The notes under the pieces were generated by a model. That model saw nothing but the letters and a program-made list of their open reading frames with translations, was not told the origin of the DNA and searched no databases. A DNA stretch of 24,789 nucleotides from DASYQV01 sp036005125 (GTDB taxonomy: Bacteria; Acidobacteriota; Vicinamibacteria; Vicinamibacterales; UBA2999): NCBI GenBank assembly GCA_036005125.1, contig DASYQV010000330.1, forward strand, positions 1 to 24,789, read 5' to 3'. Of this stretch, positions 13,942-22,156 are shown one piece after another; the stretch's first letter is position 1; each line of letters starts with the position of its first letter. The position numbers were made by a program, and so were the translations under genes.

Positions 13942-15219
13942 GTGAAGCTCGCGTTCGTCGTGGCGCGCTACGGTGCGGAGCTCTCGGACGGCCCGGAGCA
14001 CGCGTGTCGACTGATCGCCGAGCAGGTCAGCACACGCCACGACGTGGAGGTGTTGACGACGTGCGCGCGTGACGACCAGACGTGGAAGAACGAATATCCG
14101 GAAGGCGCGGATCGAGTACGCGGCGTGCTCGTGCGTCGCTTCGCGGTATCAGGGACGCGCGATCCCCAGGCGGTCCGCACACTGACCGATCGGCTGCTCA
14201 CGACGCCGCACTCGCACAGTGAGGAACTGGAATGGGTGCGGCGTGTCGGACCCTCGGCGCCGGGGCTGATCGACTTCGTCAAACGGAACCATCGCAACTT
14301 CGACGCGCTGGTCTTCTACTCGTGGCGACACGCGACGACAATCCAGGGATTGCCGCTCGCGCCGGACCGCAGCATCTTGTTTCCCTGGCTGCTTCCAGAT
14401 CCGGCGCTCCGGCTCGGCATCGCTCAGGAAACGCTGGGCCTCGCGGCTGGTATCGGCTACCTGTCGGCAACCGAACGGCGGCTGCTGCGGCTGTACACGC
14501 GGACTCCGCCACCTCATGACGAGATTGTCGGCATCGGCATCGAGCCGCCGGCACAACAGACCTACCCGCGAATGACGGAGCCGTGGACCCCTTCACCGGA
14601 CGAGGAGGACGTCGAAACCGCAGAGGCCGCGAGCGACATGGGGATGTCGTACCTGGCCGGCCGCGGCGTCCCGTTCAGGCGCCGCCACCGCCTTCACGGC
14701 CGGTTCGTGCTGCACGGCGGACGAGTCGAGCCGAACAACGGGTGCGAGGAGATGATCGAGCACTTCGCCGCGTATGCGAAGCAGGATGCCGACACGCCGC
14801 TCGTGCTGATGGGCGTGAAGATGATGAAGCTTCCGGACGAGCGATTCCTGCGGCTCGCCGGCGTGCTGCCCGAGCGCGAGTGCATGGTGGCATTCGAGGC
14901 TGCCGACGTGACCGTGGCGCCCGAGGCCGACGATCTGATGGCCAAGCCGGTCCTGGAGAGCTTCGCGGTCGGCACGCCGGTGCTCGCCAGCGCCATGAAC
15001 CTGGCGGCGGTCGACCACTCACGCCGGGCGAACGCCGGACTGTACTACGCCAACGGGGACGAGTTCGTCGAAGCGCTGCGGCTCCTCATGTCGAACGACC
15101 GCCTTCGCGCCGCGCTCGGCCGCAACGGACGGAATTACATCCGCCAGCATTACCGGTGGGATGTGGTGCTCGGCAGGTTCGAGCGGTTGGTCAACAACAT
15201 CAAAGGTCAAAGGTCATAG
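13942..15219 (+). CDS. GT4-like glycosyltransferase paralogue with altered catalytic motifs
   Basis: A 425-residue paralogue of the preceding gene: both start MKLA with VVxRYGA, share LTTCARD at 39-45, a DRV-GV segment and similar C-termini (NAGLYY, RNGRNYI-QHY). Three GT4 hallmarks are changed here. The N-terminal GGAE is DGPE. The donor-site lysine of GRIDANKG is Asn266 in GRVEPNNG (Arg261 kept). The first glutamate of EX7E is Asp331 (D-X7-E with Glu339). An acidic insertion of about 40 residues (PDEEDVETAEAASD region, 219-232) is also unique to this copy. It may be a slow, specialised or non-catalytic partner of the first enzyme. GTG 13942 has a good GGGGAGAG ribosome site. The last six codons and the TAG stop are formed by a heptad array. 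Confidence 0.85.
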   Translation: MKLAFVVARYGAELSDGPEHACRLIAEQVSTRHDVEVLTTCARDDQTWKNEYPEGADRVRGVLVRRFAVSGTRDPQAVRTLTDRLLTTPHSHSEELEWVRRVGPSAPGLIDFVKRNHRNFDALVFYSWRHATTIQGLPLAPDRSILFPWLLPDPALRLGIAQETLGLAAGIGYLSATERRLLRLYTRTPPPHDEIVGIGIEPPAQQTYPRMTEPWTPSPDEEDVETAEAASDMGMSYLAGRGVPFRRRHRLHGRFVLHGGRVEPNNGCEEMIEHFAAYAKQDADTPLVLMGVKMMKLPDERFLRLAGVLPERECMVAFEAADVTVAPEADDLMAKPVLESFAVGTPVLASAMNLAAVDHSRRANAGLYYANGDEFVEALRLLMSNDRLRAALGRNGRNYIRQHYRWDVVLGRFERLVNNIKGQRS

Positions 15220-15385
15220 GTCATAGGGCAAAGGGCAAAGGTCAAAGGTACAAGTACAGGTCAAAGGGGCAGGGCAAAGGTCTGGGTCAAGGCCAAGGTC
15301 GACCTGACTTTTGACCTGCACGTTTGACTTACACCTATCCTCTTTGACCTTACCTTTGACCTTTGCCCTTTGACCTTTGACCTTT
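15202..15385. repeat. Heptad array in inverted arms (family C, AAAGGTC / GACCTTT)
   Basis: From 15202 units run in register for eight heptads: AAAGGTC, AAAGGTC, ATAGGTC, ATAGGGC, AAAGGGC, AAAGGTC, AAAGGTA, CAAGTAC. They then continue with slips to a centre at AGGTCGACCT (15296-15305). The second half is the complement, ending in GACCTTTGACCTTTAA. The array fills the gap between the convergent glycosyltransferase and response-regulator genes and includes both of their stop codons; the unit ATAGGTC supplies the TAG. Confidence 0.88.
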
Positions 15386-16865
15386 AATCGCGCGACAGCT
15401 CGGTCGTCGAGTATGTGTGGCGTGACCCGCCATGCGCGCCGGCAGTTTCCGGCTCCTCTCCGTTTCCCGAACCGTTCTTCTTCCGCCGCGGGCGGATGTC
15501 GTAACGCTTGATCATCTCGTTGAGCGTGGTCGGCTTGATGTGGAGCAGCTCGGCCGCGCGTTTCTGGACGCCACCCGCCGCTTCGAGCGTCGACTCGATG
15601 AGGCGCTTCTCGAAGTCTGTGATCACGTCTTTGAACGAAATACCCTCGGGCGGCACGACGAACTGCGGCATCTGGAAGGTCGGCGTCTTGCGGACGTGCT
15701 CCGGAATGAGGTCGGTCCCGATGCGCGGTACCGACGTGAGGACGACGGCGCGCTCGATGACGTTCTCGAGCTCGCGGACGTTGCCCGGCCAGTCGTAGTC
15801 CGTCATCAGATCAAACGCGTCGGGCGTCAGCTCGAGACCCGGACGGTTGTTCTCGCGGCCGTACTTCTCCAGGAAATGCTGGGCCAGCAGCGGAATGTCC
15901 TCTTTGCGCTCGCGAAGCGGCGGCAGATAGATGCTAATCACGTGCAGACGGTAGTACAGGTCCTCGCGGAACCGCCCCTCTTCCATCATCTGATGGAGAT
16001 TGCAGTTGGTCGCCGCGATGATGCGGGCATCGACCCTGATCGTCTCCATCCCGCCCAGGCGCATGAACTCCCGCTCCTGCATGACGCGCAGCAGCTTGGC
16101 CTGCGTCTCGAGCGGAATGTTGCCGATCTCGTCGAAGAAGATGCTTCCCTTGTCGGCCATGTCGCACAGCCCCTTCTTCGGATAGACCGCACCGGTGAAG
16201 GCGCCCTTGACGTGGCCGAACAGCGTCGACTCGAGCAGGTCCGGCGGCAGGTTGCCGGAGTTCACGGTGACGAAGGCACGGTCGGCGCGCGGAGAGTTCG
16301 TATGGATTGCGCGCGCGACCAGCTCCTTGCCCGTGCCGCTCTCGCCCGTGATGAGGATGGTCGACCGGCTCGGGGCCGCCTGGATGATCAGATCGAACAC
16401 CTGCTTCATTCGCGGGCTGCGGCCGATGATGCCCGAGAAGCGCTGCGACTGCGCCTGCAGGTTCTGTCGGAGGGCCGTGTTCTCGGCGAGCAGCCGGCGC
16501 CGTTCCACCGCGTTCTGCAGCACCACCAGCACTTCGTCGTTCTTGAACGGCTTGGTGATGTAGTCGAACGCGCCGCGCTTCATCGCCGCAATCGCGTTTT
16601 CCACCGATGCGAACGCGGTGATCATGAGCACCGGCAGGTCGTCATCGATTTTCTTCAGCTCGTCGAGCGTCGCAATGCCGTCCAGGCCCGGCATCATGAT
16701 GTCGACGATCGCCGCGTCGAACGGCAACGTCTTCGCCAGATCGATTCCTTCGCTGCCGGTCGACGCCAGCTTCACGTCGTACCCTTCGCGCGTGAGGAGC
16801 GCCTCCAGGATCTCCCGCATGATTTCTTCGTCGTCGACGACCAGGACCGAACCGTTGCGCCGCAT
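15384..16865 (-). CDS. NtrC-family sigma-54-dependent response regulator
   Basis: A 493-residue regulator in the usual three-part order. The receiver domain (about 1-120) has Asp11/Asp12, phospho-acceptor Asp55, Thr83 and Lys105. The AAA+ domain (about 145-380) has Walker A GESGTGKE at 174-181, the sigma-54-contacting loop GAFTGA at 221-226 and Walker B GSIFFDEIGN. The C-terminal Fis-type helix-turn-helix is GVQKRAAELLHIKPTTLNEMIKRY. It should activate RNA polymerase-sigma-54 at distant enhancers when phosphorylated. ATG 16865 is chosen because AAGAAGG precedes it by 5 bases and the receiver begins at once (GSVLVVDDEE). It lies 31 bases after the kinase gene, so both are one operon. No sigma-54 promoter of its targets was recognised in the window. 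Confidence 0.96.
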   Translation of the reverse strand: MRRNGSVLVVDDEEIMREILEALLTREGYDVKLASTGSEGIDLAKTLPFDAAIVDIMMPGLDGIATLDELKKIDDDLPVLMITAFASVENAIAAMKRGAFDYITKPFKNDEVLVVLQNAVERRRLLAENTALRQNLQAQSQRFSGIIGRSPRMKQVFDLIIQAAPSRSTILITGESGTGKELVARAIHTNSPRADRAFVTVNSGNLPPDLLESTLFGHVKGAFTGAVYPKKGLCDMADKGSIFFDEIGNIPLETQAKLLRVMQEREFMRLGGMETIRVDARIIAATNCNLHQMMEEGRFREDLYYRLHVISIYLPPLRERKEDIPLLAQHFLEKYGRENNRPGLELTPDAFDLMTDYDWPGNVRELENVIERAVVLTSVPRIGTDLIPEHVRKTPTFQMPQFVVPPEGISFKDVITDFEKRLIESTLEAAGGVQKRAAELLHIKPTTLNEMIKRYDIRPRRKKNGSGNGEEPETAGAHGGSRHTYSTTELSRD

Positions 16866-16896
16866 AATGGCCTTCTTGGTTATGGACCAGAGGTGA

Positions 16897-19800
16897 CTAC
16901 AGACTGTGGGCGGCTGACCCGCTCGCGGAACGCTCGGCGATATCCGGCGCGAGGGGCAAGCCAAGAATGAACCGAGTACCTTTGCCGACGGAGCTCTCGC
17001 AATTAATCGCGCCGCCGTGCTCCCGGACGATTCCGTACGTGACCGACAAACCGAGCCCGGTGCCACGTCCGATCGACTTCGTCGTGAAGAACGGGTCGTA
17101 GATGCGCGCCAGGTGCTCGTTCGGAATTCCCGAGCCGGTATCCGAAACCTCGGCGATCACGCGATCGCCGGAGACGCGCGTCGACACCGACAGCCAACCG
17201 CCTCTCGGCATCGCGTCGCGCGCGTTGAGGAACAGATTGAGAAAGACCTGCTGCAGCTTGTGCTCGATCCCGAGCACGAGCGCCGTCTCCGCCGACAGCT
17301 CGCGCCGTACCTTGATCTTGGCGATCTCGAACGGATGCTCGAGCAGCGACAGCACGTCGGTGATGACGCCGTTGAGGTCGACGGCCGCCGCTTCGCCGGT
17401 CGCCGGGCCCGGACGCGACAGGTTCAACAGCGAGTTGACGATCTTTGCCGCGCGAAATGTCTGGCGCTCGATCTTCTCCAGCAGTCGCGTGCGGGGATCG
17501 GCCGGGTCCGCGCCGTCGAGAAGCATCTGCGTGAAGCTGGAGATCCCCGTGAGGGGCGTATTGACCTCGTGCGCCACGCCCGCCGCGAGCAGGCCGATCG
17601 AAGCCATCTTTTCCGAGATCTGGAGCTGCTCCTCGAGCTGCACGCGGCTGGTGATGTCCTCGAGGATGACGATGGTGCCGGCGGTGACCGGCTCGGCGCC
17701 CTCAGCGGATCGGAGTGGCACCACCGCGGCATTGACGAGCAGCTTGTGGCCGGCAACGGCGCCGCGTCCGGTCAGCGGCACCCGCGAGAGCGTGGCGCCG
17801 AGCGGTAAGTCGCGGCGCGCCGCGCGGATCGCGTCGAGGAACGGACCGTCGAACAGGTCGTCCAGCACTCGACCGACAGCCTCGGACCGCAACGTGCCGT
17901 AGAACTGCTCCAGCGCCGTGTTCCAGCGCACGACGCGATCGTTCAGATCGACGACCAGCAGACCGTCGTCGAGCGACTCGAGGATGTCCTCGTTGAAGGC
18001 GCGCATGCGATCGAGCTCGAGCGCCTTCAGGTGCAGTTGACGGTAGAGCCGTGCGTTCTCGACCGTGGTCGCGATTTGCCCCGCCACGGCAGCCAGCAGC
18101 GCCATGTCCTCGCTGCTGAGCGGCTCGCCCGTCTCTCTGCGGCCGAGCGCGAGGACGGCAATCGTGCCTTCCTTGGCCACGCAGGGCACGAAGTAGTAGA
18201 GGCCGGCATCGCGCCAGAACTCGATTTCCTCGGCGGAGAATCGGCTCATGGCCATCGGGTCGTCGAGCGCGACCACCTGACCGTCGTCCAGCTTCATGCC
18301 GATGGCCGAGCCGCGCGCGAGCGGCGGGGTCCCCGCGCCGAGACCGACCGCGTGCAGAGACGTCCACTGCCACGCCGGATCGTCAGCCAGCATGAGCGCC
18401 ATCCGCTCCACGAGCAGCGTCTCGACCACGCGAGACACCAGACGTTCGGCCACACGGTGGAGATCGAGATCGCTGTTGAGATCGCGCGCGAAGCCGAGGA
18501 GCGCGCGACGGTAGTCGTAGCGATCGCGATAGAACGCCCGGTCGAGGGCGTTCTGCACCGCATCCTTCACGGGAGGCGCCAGCAGCACGGCAACGAGCGT
18601 CGCCAGAAATGCAATCAGCCAGTTGTGCTCGTCGCCGCCGTGCTGGTAGACGCGCTCGATCAACTGCAGCAGCACGACGTAGATCGCCACAATCGCCGAG
18701 AGCGCCGCCGCGTAGACGAGCGCGCGCTTGACGATCACCTCCACGTCCATCAAGCGATAGCGAACGATCGCGCAGGCGTACGCCAGCGGGATCAGGCTGA
18801 GCGGGATGACCGAGAGCTCCATCGGCAGGGACGGCTCGACCCCGAGCGCGGAGGGCAATTGATAGCCGACGGCAAACGGCGTCGCGCCAAGCGCCGTGCC
18901 CCACGCGATCCAGCGGAGCTGGCGGCGCGCCGTAATTGATCGAACCTCGGCAAGCGCCCGCACGAGCACCGCGAGCGCGCTCAGGAAGCAGACAGCGAAG
19001 TACAGCGGCTCGAGGCGATCCAGCGCAACAATGATGCGCATGAACTGCCCCGGCTCGGTTCCGCTGCGCATCAGCGCACCCGCACGGGCCAGTCCGAGCA
19101 GCACCGCCGGCACGTACACGAGCGGAACCAGCGCGTGGCCCAGCGCGCCGTTCGTCCAGTTCCTGGCGCGCTGTGGGAAGACGAGCGCAAAATGCAGAAA
19201 CAGTGGCGGCAGCAGCAGGATTGAGATCGCATCGCTCCAGTAGAAGACCCAGTCCAACCTGTCGAGCCTTCCACTGAAGGAGAAGGTGAACTCGCCGAAG
19301 AACACGACCGAGAGCCAGAAGAAATGCAGGGTCGCCTGATCGTGGGGCCGTCTGAGACGCACCGCTGCGCCGACGAGTAACGTGAAGATGCCGACCGCCG
19401 CCAGCAGGAAATACAGCGCGCCCGGACCGTTGGGTACAGGCGCAAGGCTCACGTCGACCACTTCGCGCGTGCCGAGCCGCAGAATGGTGTACCCAAGCGT
19501 CGTCCCGACATCGCTCGCGTGAAAAACGTTCGCGACGTCGCTCACGTGTTCGATCGGGTGGTCATCGATGGCGAGCAACAGGTCGCCGGGCTCGAGGCCG
19601 GCCGCGGCTGCCGGCGTGCCGCGCGCGATCTCGCCCGCGATCACGCCCTCGGTACGCTGCAACCACAACACGCCGTCCTCGACCTCGTGCCAGGTGGCGC
19701 GCGCCTTGATGTTTGCGGCGCCAAGACACAAAAGGGCCGCGACGACGACCAGCGTCAGAGCTGGGCGGGACCAACGGACCCATCGTGTGGAAGTCGTGGG

Positions 19801-19914
19801 TAGTGTGGTCACGTGTGCGCCCGTCATGATTTGCGGAGACAGGTCGGTGAGATGACCCGCGACAGCGTCGGGGGGAGCAAACGATATACCAGGGGCCGGT
19901 TCCGACGTGTCCAT
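16897..19914 (-). CDS. Membrane histidine kinase with PDZ, multi-helix, GAF and PAS domains
   Basis: A 1005-residue sensor kinase. A first membrane helix (about 50-68) is followed by a PDZ-like domain (about 88-150: GVIAGEIARGTPAAAAGLEPGDLLLAID, split here by family pattern rather than alignment). Next come several further membrane helices to about 430, a GAF domain (about 480-640), and a PAS domain (about 660-770, starting ILESLDDGLLVVD). The HisKA box has phospho-acceptor His782 (GVAHEVNTPL). The ATPase domain has N-box Asn near 897 (NLFLNARDAM), DTGSGIP and GRGTGLGLSV. It should autophosphorylate and pass phosphate to the adjacent regulator. The PDZ domain suggests sensing of envelope proteins or peptides. 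Start may instead be the methionine at residue 30 (19827), since neither start has a clear ribosome site. Confidence 0.93.
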   Translation of the reverse strand: MDTSEPAPGISFAPPDAVAGHLTDLSPQIMTGAHVTTLPTTSTRWVRWSRPALTLVVVAALLCLGAANIKARATWHEVEDGVLWLQRTEGVIAGEIARGTPAAAAGLEPGDLLLAIDDHPIEHVSDVANVFHASDVGTTLGYTILRLGTREVVDVSLAPVPNGPGALYFLLAAVGIFTLLVGAAVRLRRPHDQATLHFFWLSVVFFGEFTFSFSGRLDRLDWVFYWSDAISILLLPPLFLHFALVFPQRARNWTNGALGHALVPLVYVPAVLLGLARAGALMRSGTEPGQFMRIIVALDRLEPLYFAVCFLSALAVLVRALAEVRSITARRQLRWIAWGTALGATPFAVGYQLPSALGVEPSLPMELSVIPLSLIPLAYACAIVRYRLMDVEVIVKRALVYAAALSAIVAIYVVLLQLIERVYQHGGDEHNWLIAFLATLVAVLLAPPVKDAVQNALDRAFYRDRYDYRRALLGFARDLNSDLDLHRVAERLVSRVVETLLVERMALMLADDPAWQWTSLHAVGLGAGTPPLARGSAIGMKLDDGQVVALDDPMAMSRFSAEEIEFWRDAGLYYFVPCVAKEGTIAVLALGRRETGEPLSSEDMALLAAVAGQIATTVENARLYRQLHLKALELDRMRAFNEDILESLDDGLLVVDLNDRVVRWNTALEQFYGTLRSEAVGRVLDDLFDGPFLDAIRAARRDLPLGATLSRVPLTGRGAVAGHKLLVNAAVVPLRSAEGAEPVTAGTIVILEDITSRVQLEEQLQISEKMASIGLLAAGVAHEVNTPLTGISSFTQMLLDGADPADPRTRLLEKIERQTFRAAKIVNSLLNLSRPGPATGEAAAVDLNGVITDVLSLLEHPFEIAKIKVRRELSAETALVLGIEHKLQQVFLNLFLNARDAMPRGGWLSVSTRVSGDRVIAEVSDTGSGIPNEHLARIYDPFFTTKSIGRGTGLGLSVTYGIVREHGGAINCESSVGKGTRFILGLPLAPDIAERSASGSAAHSL

Positions 19915-20020
19915 GTAAATCGCAGAAAGATATGGCAGTTATTCGCCGAGAGCGCGCGACGGCCACGCTCCGATCCAAATCCCAGAAGACCCCATCCAAG
20001 ATGATGGAGGCCGAAAATAG

Positions 20021-20075
20021 CGAAAAAATAAGGTCAAAGATTCGAAGTCGAACGACCGACCTTGAACTTTGACCT
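20021..20075 (-). terminator. Intrinsic terminator built from the heptad array
   Basis: On the minus strand AGGTCAAAG (20075-20067) pairs with CTTTGACCT (20039-20031), followed immediately by TATTTTTTCG (T-run 20028-20023). Inner bases near 20045-20063 can extend the stem (AAGTCG with CGAC-CTT). It lies about 120-170 bases beyond the stop of the beta-barrel gene and before the kinase gene. Confidence 0.65.
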
Positions 20076-20193
20076 CGACCTTTGACCTTTACCTTTGACC
20101 TGACCTTTGACCTTTACCTTTGACCTTTGACCTTTGACCTTTGACCTTTACCTTTGACCTGACCTTTGCCCTTTGACCTTTGACCTTTGACCT
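20058..20193. repeat. Heptad array (family C, GACCTTT), with nested duplication
   Basis: About 19 units of GACCTTT or its variants (TACCTTT, GCCCTTT, GACCT with two bases missing) lie directly after the TAG of the beta-barrel gene. A block reading TGACCTTTACCTTTGACC then TGACCTTTG recurs about 60 bases apart (from near 20084 and near 20144), which indicates duplication of a multi-heptad segment. Bases 19915-20020, between the array and the kinase start, hold no gene and no convincing promoter. Confidence 0.88.
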
Positions 20194-22081
20194 AGAAGCG
20201 CACCGTCAACCCGCCCACCACCCGCGTGGGCGGTCTCACAACGAAGAGCTCGTCGTAGACCGACCCGTCGAGCAGATCCTCGCGGAACAGATTCCTCACA
20301 GTGAGCAACATCTCCCACTTGGCGCTGGTGAAGTCGAGGAACGGCAGCGCCTGGTTCACCTGCACGTCGAAGCGGCGGTCGACCTGCGCACCCGCCACCG
20401 CGGCCTCCCGCGCCGCGAAACCGGTATTGAACCGATAAAGGACGAAAACGCGCGTCTCGGTCACGGGAATCACCGACCGCAGCGAGGTCGTGACATCCTG
20501 CATCCGCTCCGACTTGCTGCGAACCGTCGAGCGCGCTGCGGCTGTCAGCATGTCGGCATCAGGCGACGTGCGCATCCACTCGGCGTCGGTGAACGTGTAG
20601 TCGATCGAACCGCGCATGCGTCGTCCGAGCGGACGGCTCAGGCTCACGCCCCAACCGTGGGCGTTCACGTCGCCGGCCGACGCGACGAAGTAGTGCCCGA
20701 GATCCGACGTCCCCGTTTGCGGCAGCATGACGCCGAAGAGCGTCACGATCTGATCGTCGACCTGCTGCCGGAATGTTCGGAGACCGAGAACGAGGTCGCC
20801 CGGCAAGGCGTGTTCGGACGCCAGCTCTATATGGTCTACGCGCTCAGGACGGAAGCCCCGGCGCGCGGAGAGAGGCGAGAACGTACGCTCGGGCGGCAGC
20901 CACAAGTTGAGCCCGGCAGGTGGAACGAATTCGTCAGCTCCCGGCGCCTGCTTGCTGCGCGAAAAGGAGGTGCGAACGCGAAACCCCGGCGCCGGCACCA
21001 CGGCGAAGCTCACACTGGGGCTGAAGAGACCGTCGTGCTCGAGGTAGTCATAGCTCGCGTAGCGAGCCCCGTAGCTCAGTGTCGCACCGGGCACGATCGT
21101 CCAATGATCGTACGCATACAACGTCCCGGCATTCCGCTTGCCGTCGGCGACCGCGGCCATCGCAAGGGCGTTGCCGCCCTCGTACCGCTGCATCGCGTAC
21201 GAAAAGCCGGCCTCGTACCGATGTTCCGACGGCGCGCGGCGCAGATACGATCCCGAAAGCACCCAGGAGCTCAAATCACCTTGTGTGACCGCGCCGCGCA
21301 TCGCCCAGTCGCCAATTGGCGTGGGTGCGTGGAGTGACAGGAACGCGACCCCGTGCGGCGTTCCCGCGTCGATCGAAAACAAATCCTGCGGGCGGTTGAA
21401 GGCGGTGCTCGTGAGCAGATTCACCTCACCGCTGAAGGGTCTGTCGGCAAAGAGTCCCGACGCCACGCGGGCCGAGGTGCCCGTCGGGCGGCCGCTCGCG
21501 GGCAGGGACCCATCGCGAAACGGGTCGTCCTGTGGTTCTGTAATCGCGCCCGGACGGGCCTCTCTCAACACACTGCGTTTGAGATGCCGCAGACGCCATG
21601 CGGTCTCGCTGTGGTCGTCGTCGGTGACGCTGGCGTCGGTGCCGGTCGTCCCGACGGTGTTGCCGACACCCGCGGCCAGCACCTGCGGCGGCTCATCGGA
21701 CCCGGCGCTGCGCGCGAGCGCGATTGAGGACACAGCCGGCGCCGTGCCGCTCACTTGCACAAGGCGCCCGCGAGCGGGGACGTAGCCCTGGAGATGTGCG
21801 CGCAGTAAATAGGGACCCGGTGCGAGGGAGCGGAAGGAGAAGCGGCCCGTGCGATCGGTCACTGCGAAAGCGGTTGACGATCCGAGCGCCGACACGACTG
21901 CGCCGACGAGCGGGTGTCCGCGATCATCGGTGACGACGCCTTGAAGCTCGCCCGAGACACCCGCTGCGATGCGGGCGATCGTCGCAGGTTTCGCGAGGGA
22001 GGCGAGCTGAGCCGATACTGGAGAAACCCCGCCTGCTACGATCACCACGATCAGCGGAACGAGGGTGACGAGCCGGCCCAT
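20192..22081 (-). CDS. Outer-membrane beta-barrel protein with carboxypeptidase-regulatory-like domain (TonB-receptor-like, plug not seen)
   Basis: A 629-residue exported protein. The signal peptide is MGRLVTLVPLIVVIVAGG...VSA-Q (cleavage near 24). A carboxypeptidase-regulatory-like (transthyretin-like) domain spans about 43-115 (GELQGVVTDDRGHPLVGAVV, FSFRSLAPGPYLL). A linker of about 90 residues, rich in Asp, Thr and Arg, follows. The rest has alternating aromatic strands typical of a TonB-dependent receptor barrel and ends in TVRF, the C-terminal phenylalanine used for outer-membrane insertion. The plug domain of true TonB receptors is not recognisable, and the length is short for the family. 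ATG 22081 is chosen for the signal peptide; GGAG lies 10 bases upstream. It is 75 bases after the secreted-protein gene and probably in its operon. Confidence 0.85.
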   Translation of the reverse strand: MGRLVTLVPLIVVIVAGGVSPVSAQLASLAKPATIARIAAGVSGELQGVVTDDRGHPLVGAVVSALGSSTAFAVTDRTGRFSFRSLAPGPYLLRAHLQGYVPARGRLVQVSGTAPAVSSIALARSAGSDEPPQVLAAGVGNTVGTTGTDASVTDDDHSETAWRLRHLKRSVLREARPGAITEPQDDPFRDGSLPASGRPTGTSARVASGLFADRPFSGEVNLLTSTAFNRPQDLFSIDAGTPHGVAFLSLHAPTPIGDWAMRGAVTQGDLSSWVLSGSYLRRAPSEHRYEAGFSYAMQRYEGGNALAMAAVADGKRNAGTLYAYDHWTIVPGATLSYGARYASYDYLEHDGLFSPSVSFAVVPAPGFRVRTSFSRSKQAPGADEFVPPAGLNLWLPPERTFSPLSARRGFRPERVDHIELASEHALPGDLVLGLRTFRQQVDDQIVTLFGVMLPQTGTSDLGHYFVASAGDVNAHGWGVSLSRPLGRRMRGSIDYTFTDAEWMRTSPDADMLTAAARSTVRSKSERMQDVTTSLRSVIPVTETRVFVLYRFNTGFAAREAAVAGAQVDRRFDVQVNQALPFLDFTSAKWEMLLTVRNLFREDLLDGSVYDELFVVRPPTRVVGGLTVRF

Positions 22082-22097
22082 AGGGTGATTTCTCCGC

Positions 22098-22113
22098 GGG
22101 AGACGTGTCTCCC
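22098..22113 (-). promoter_or_regulatory. Small hairpin just upstream of the beta-barrel gene ribosome site
   Basis: GGGAGAC and GTCTCCC flank two bases in the 75-base gap. The hairpin abuts the GGAG ribosome site of the barrel gene and may tune its translation relative to the upstream gene. No T-tract follows. Confidence 0.35.
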
Positions 22114-22156
22114 GGATTCGACGCGGCGCGGGCGGCACGGGCCCCCGCGCCCCGCC

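Noticed and set aside
15202..15385. CRISPR array.
   Set aside because: Units are 7 bases with no spacers and no cas genes nearby.
15432..16970. A 512-codon open frame on the plus strand opposite the response regulator.
   Set aside because: It is antisense to a gene with full NtrC motifs, its product is Arg/His/Val-rich without any domain, and such frames are expected opposite high-GC coding DNA.
16866..17066. A 67-residue N-terminal extension of the response regulator.
   Set aside because: It overlaps the kinase gene end, and the receiver domain begins exactly at ATG 16865 with AAGAAGG before it.
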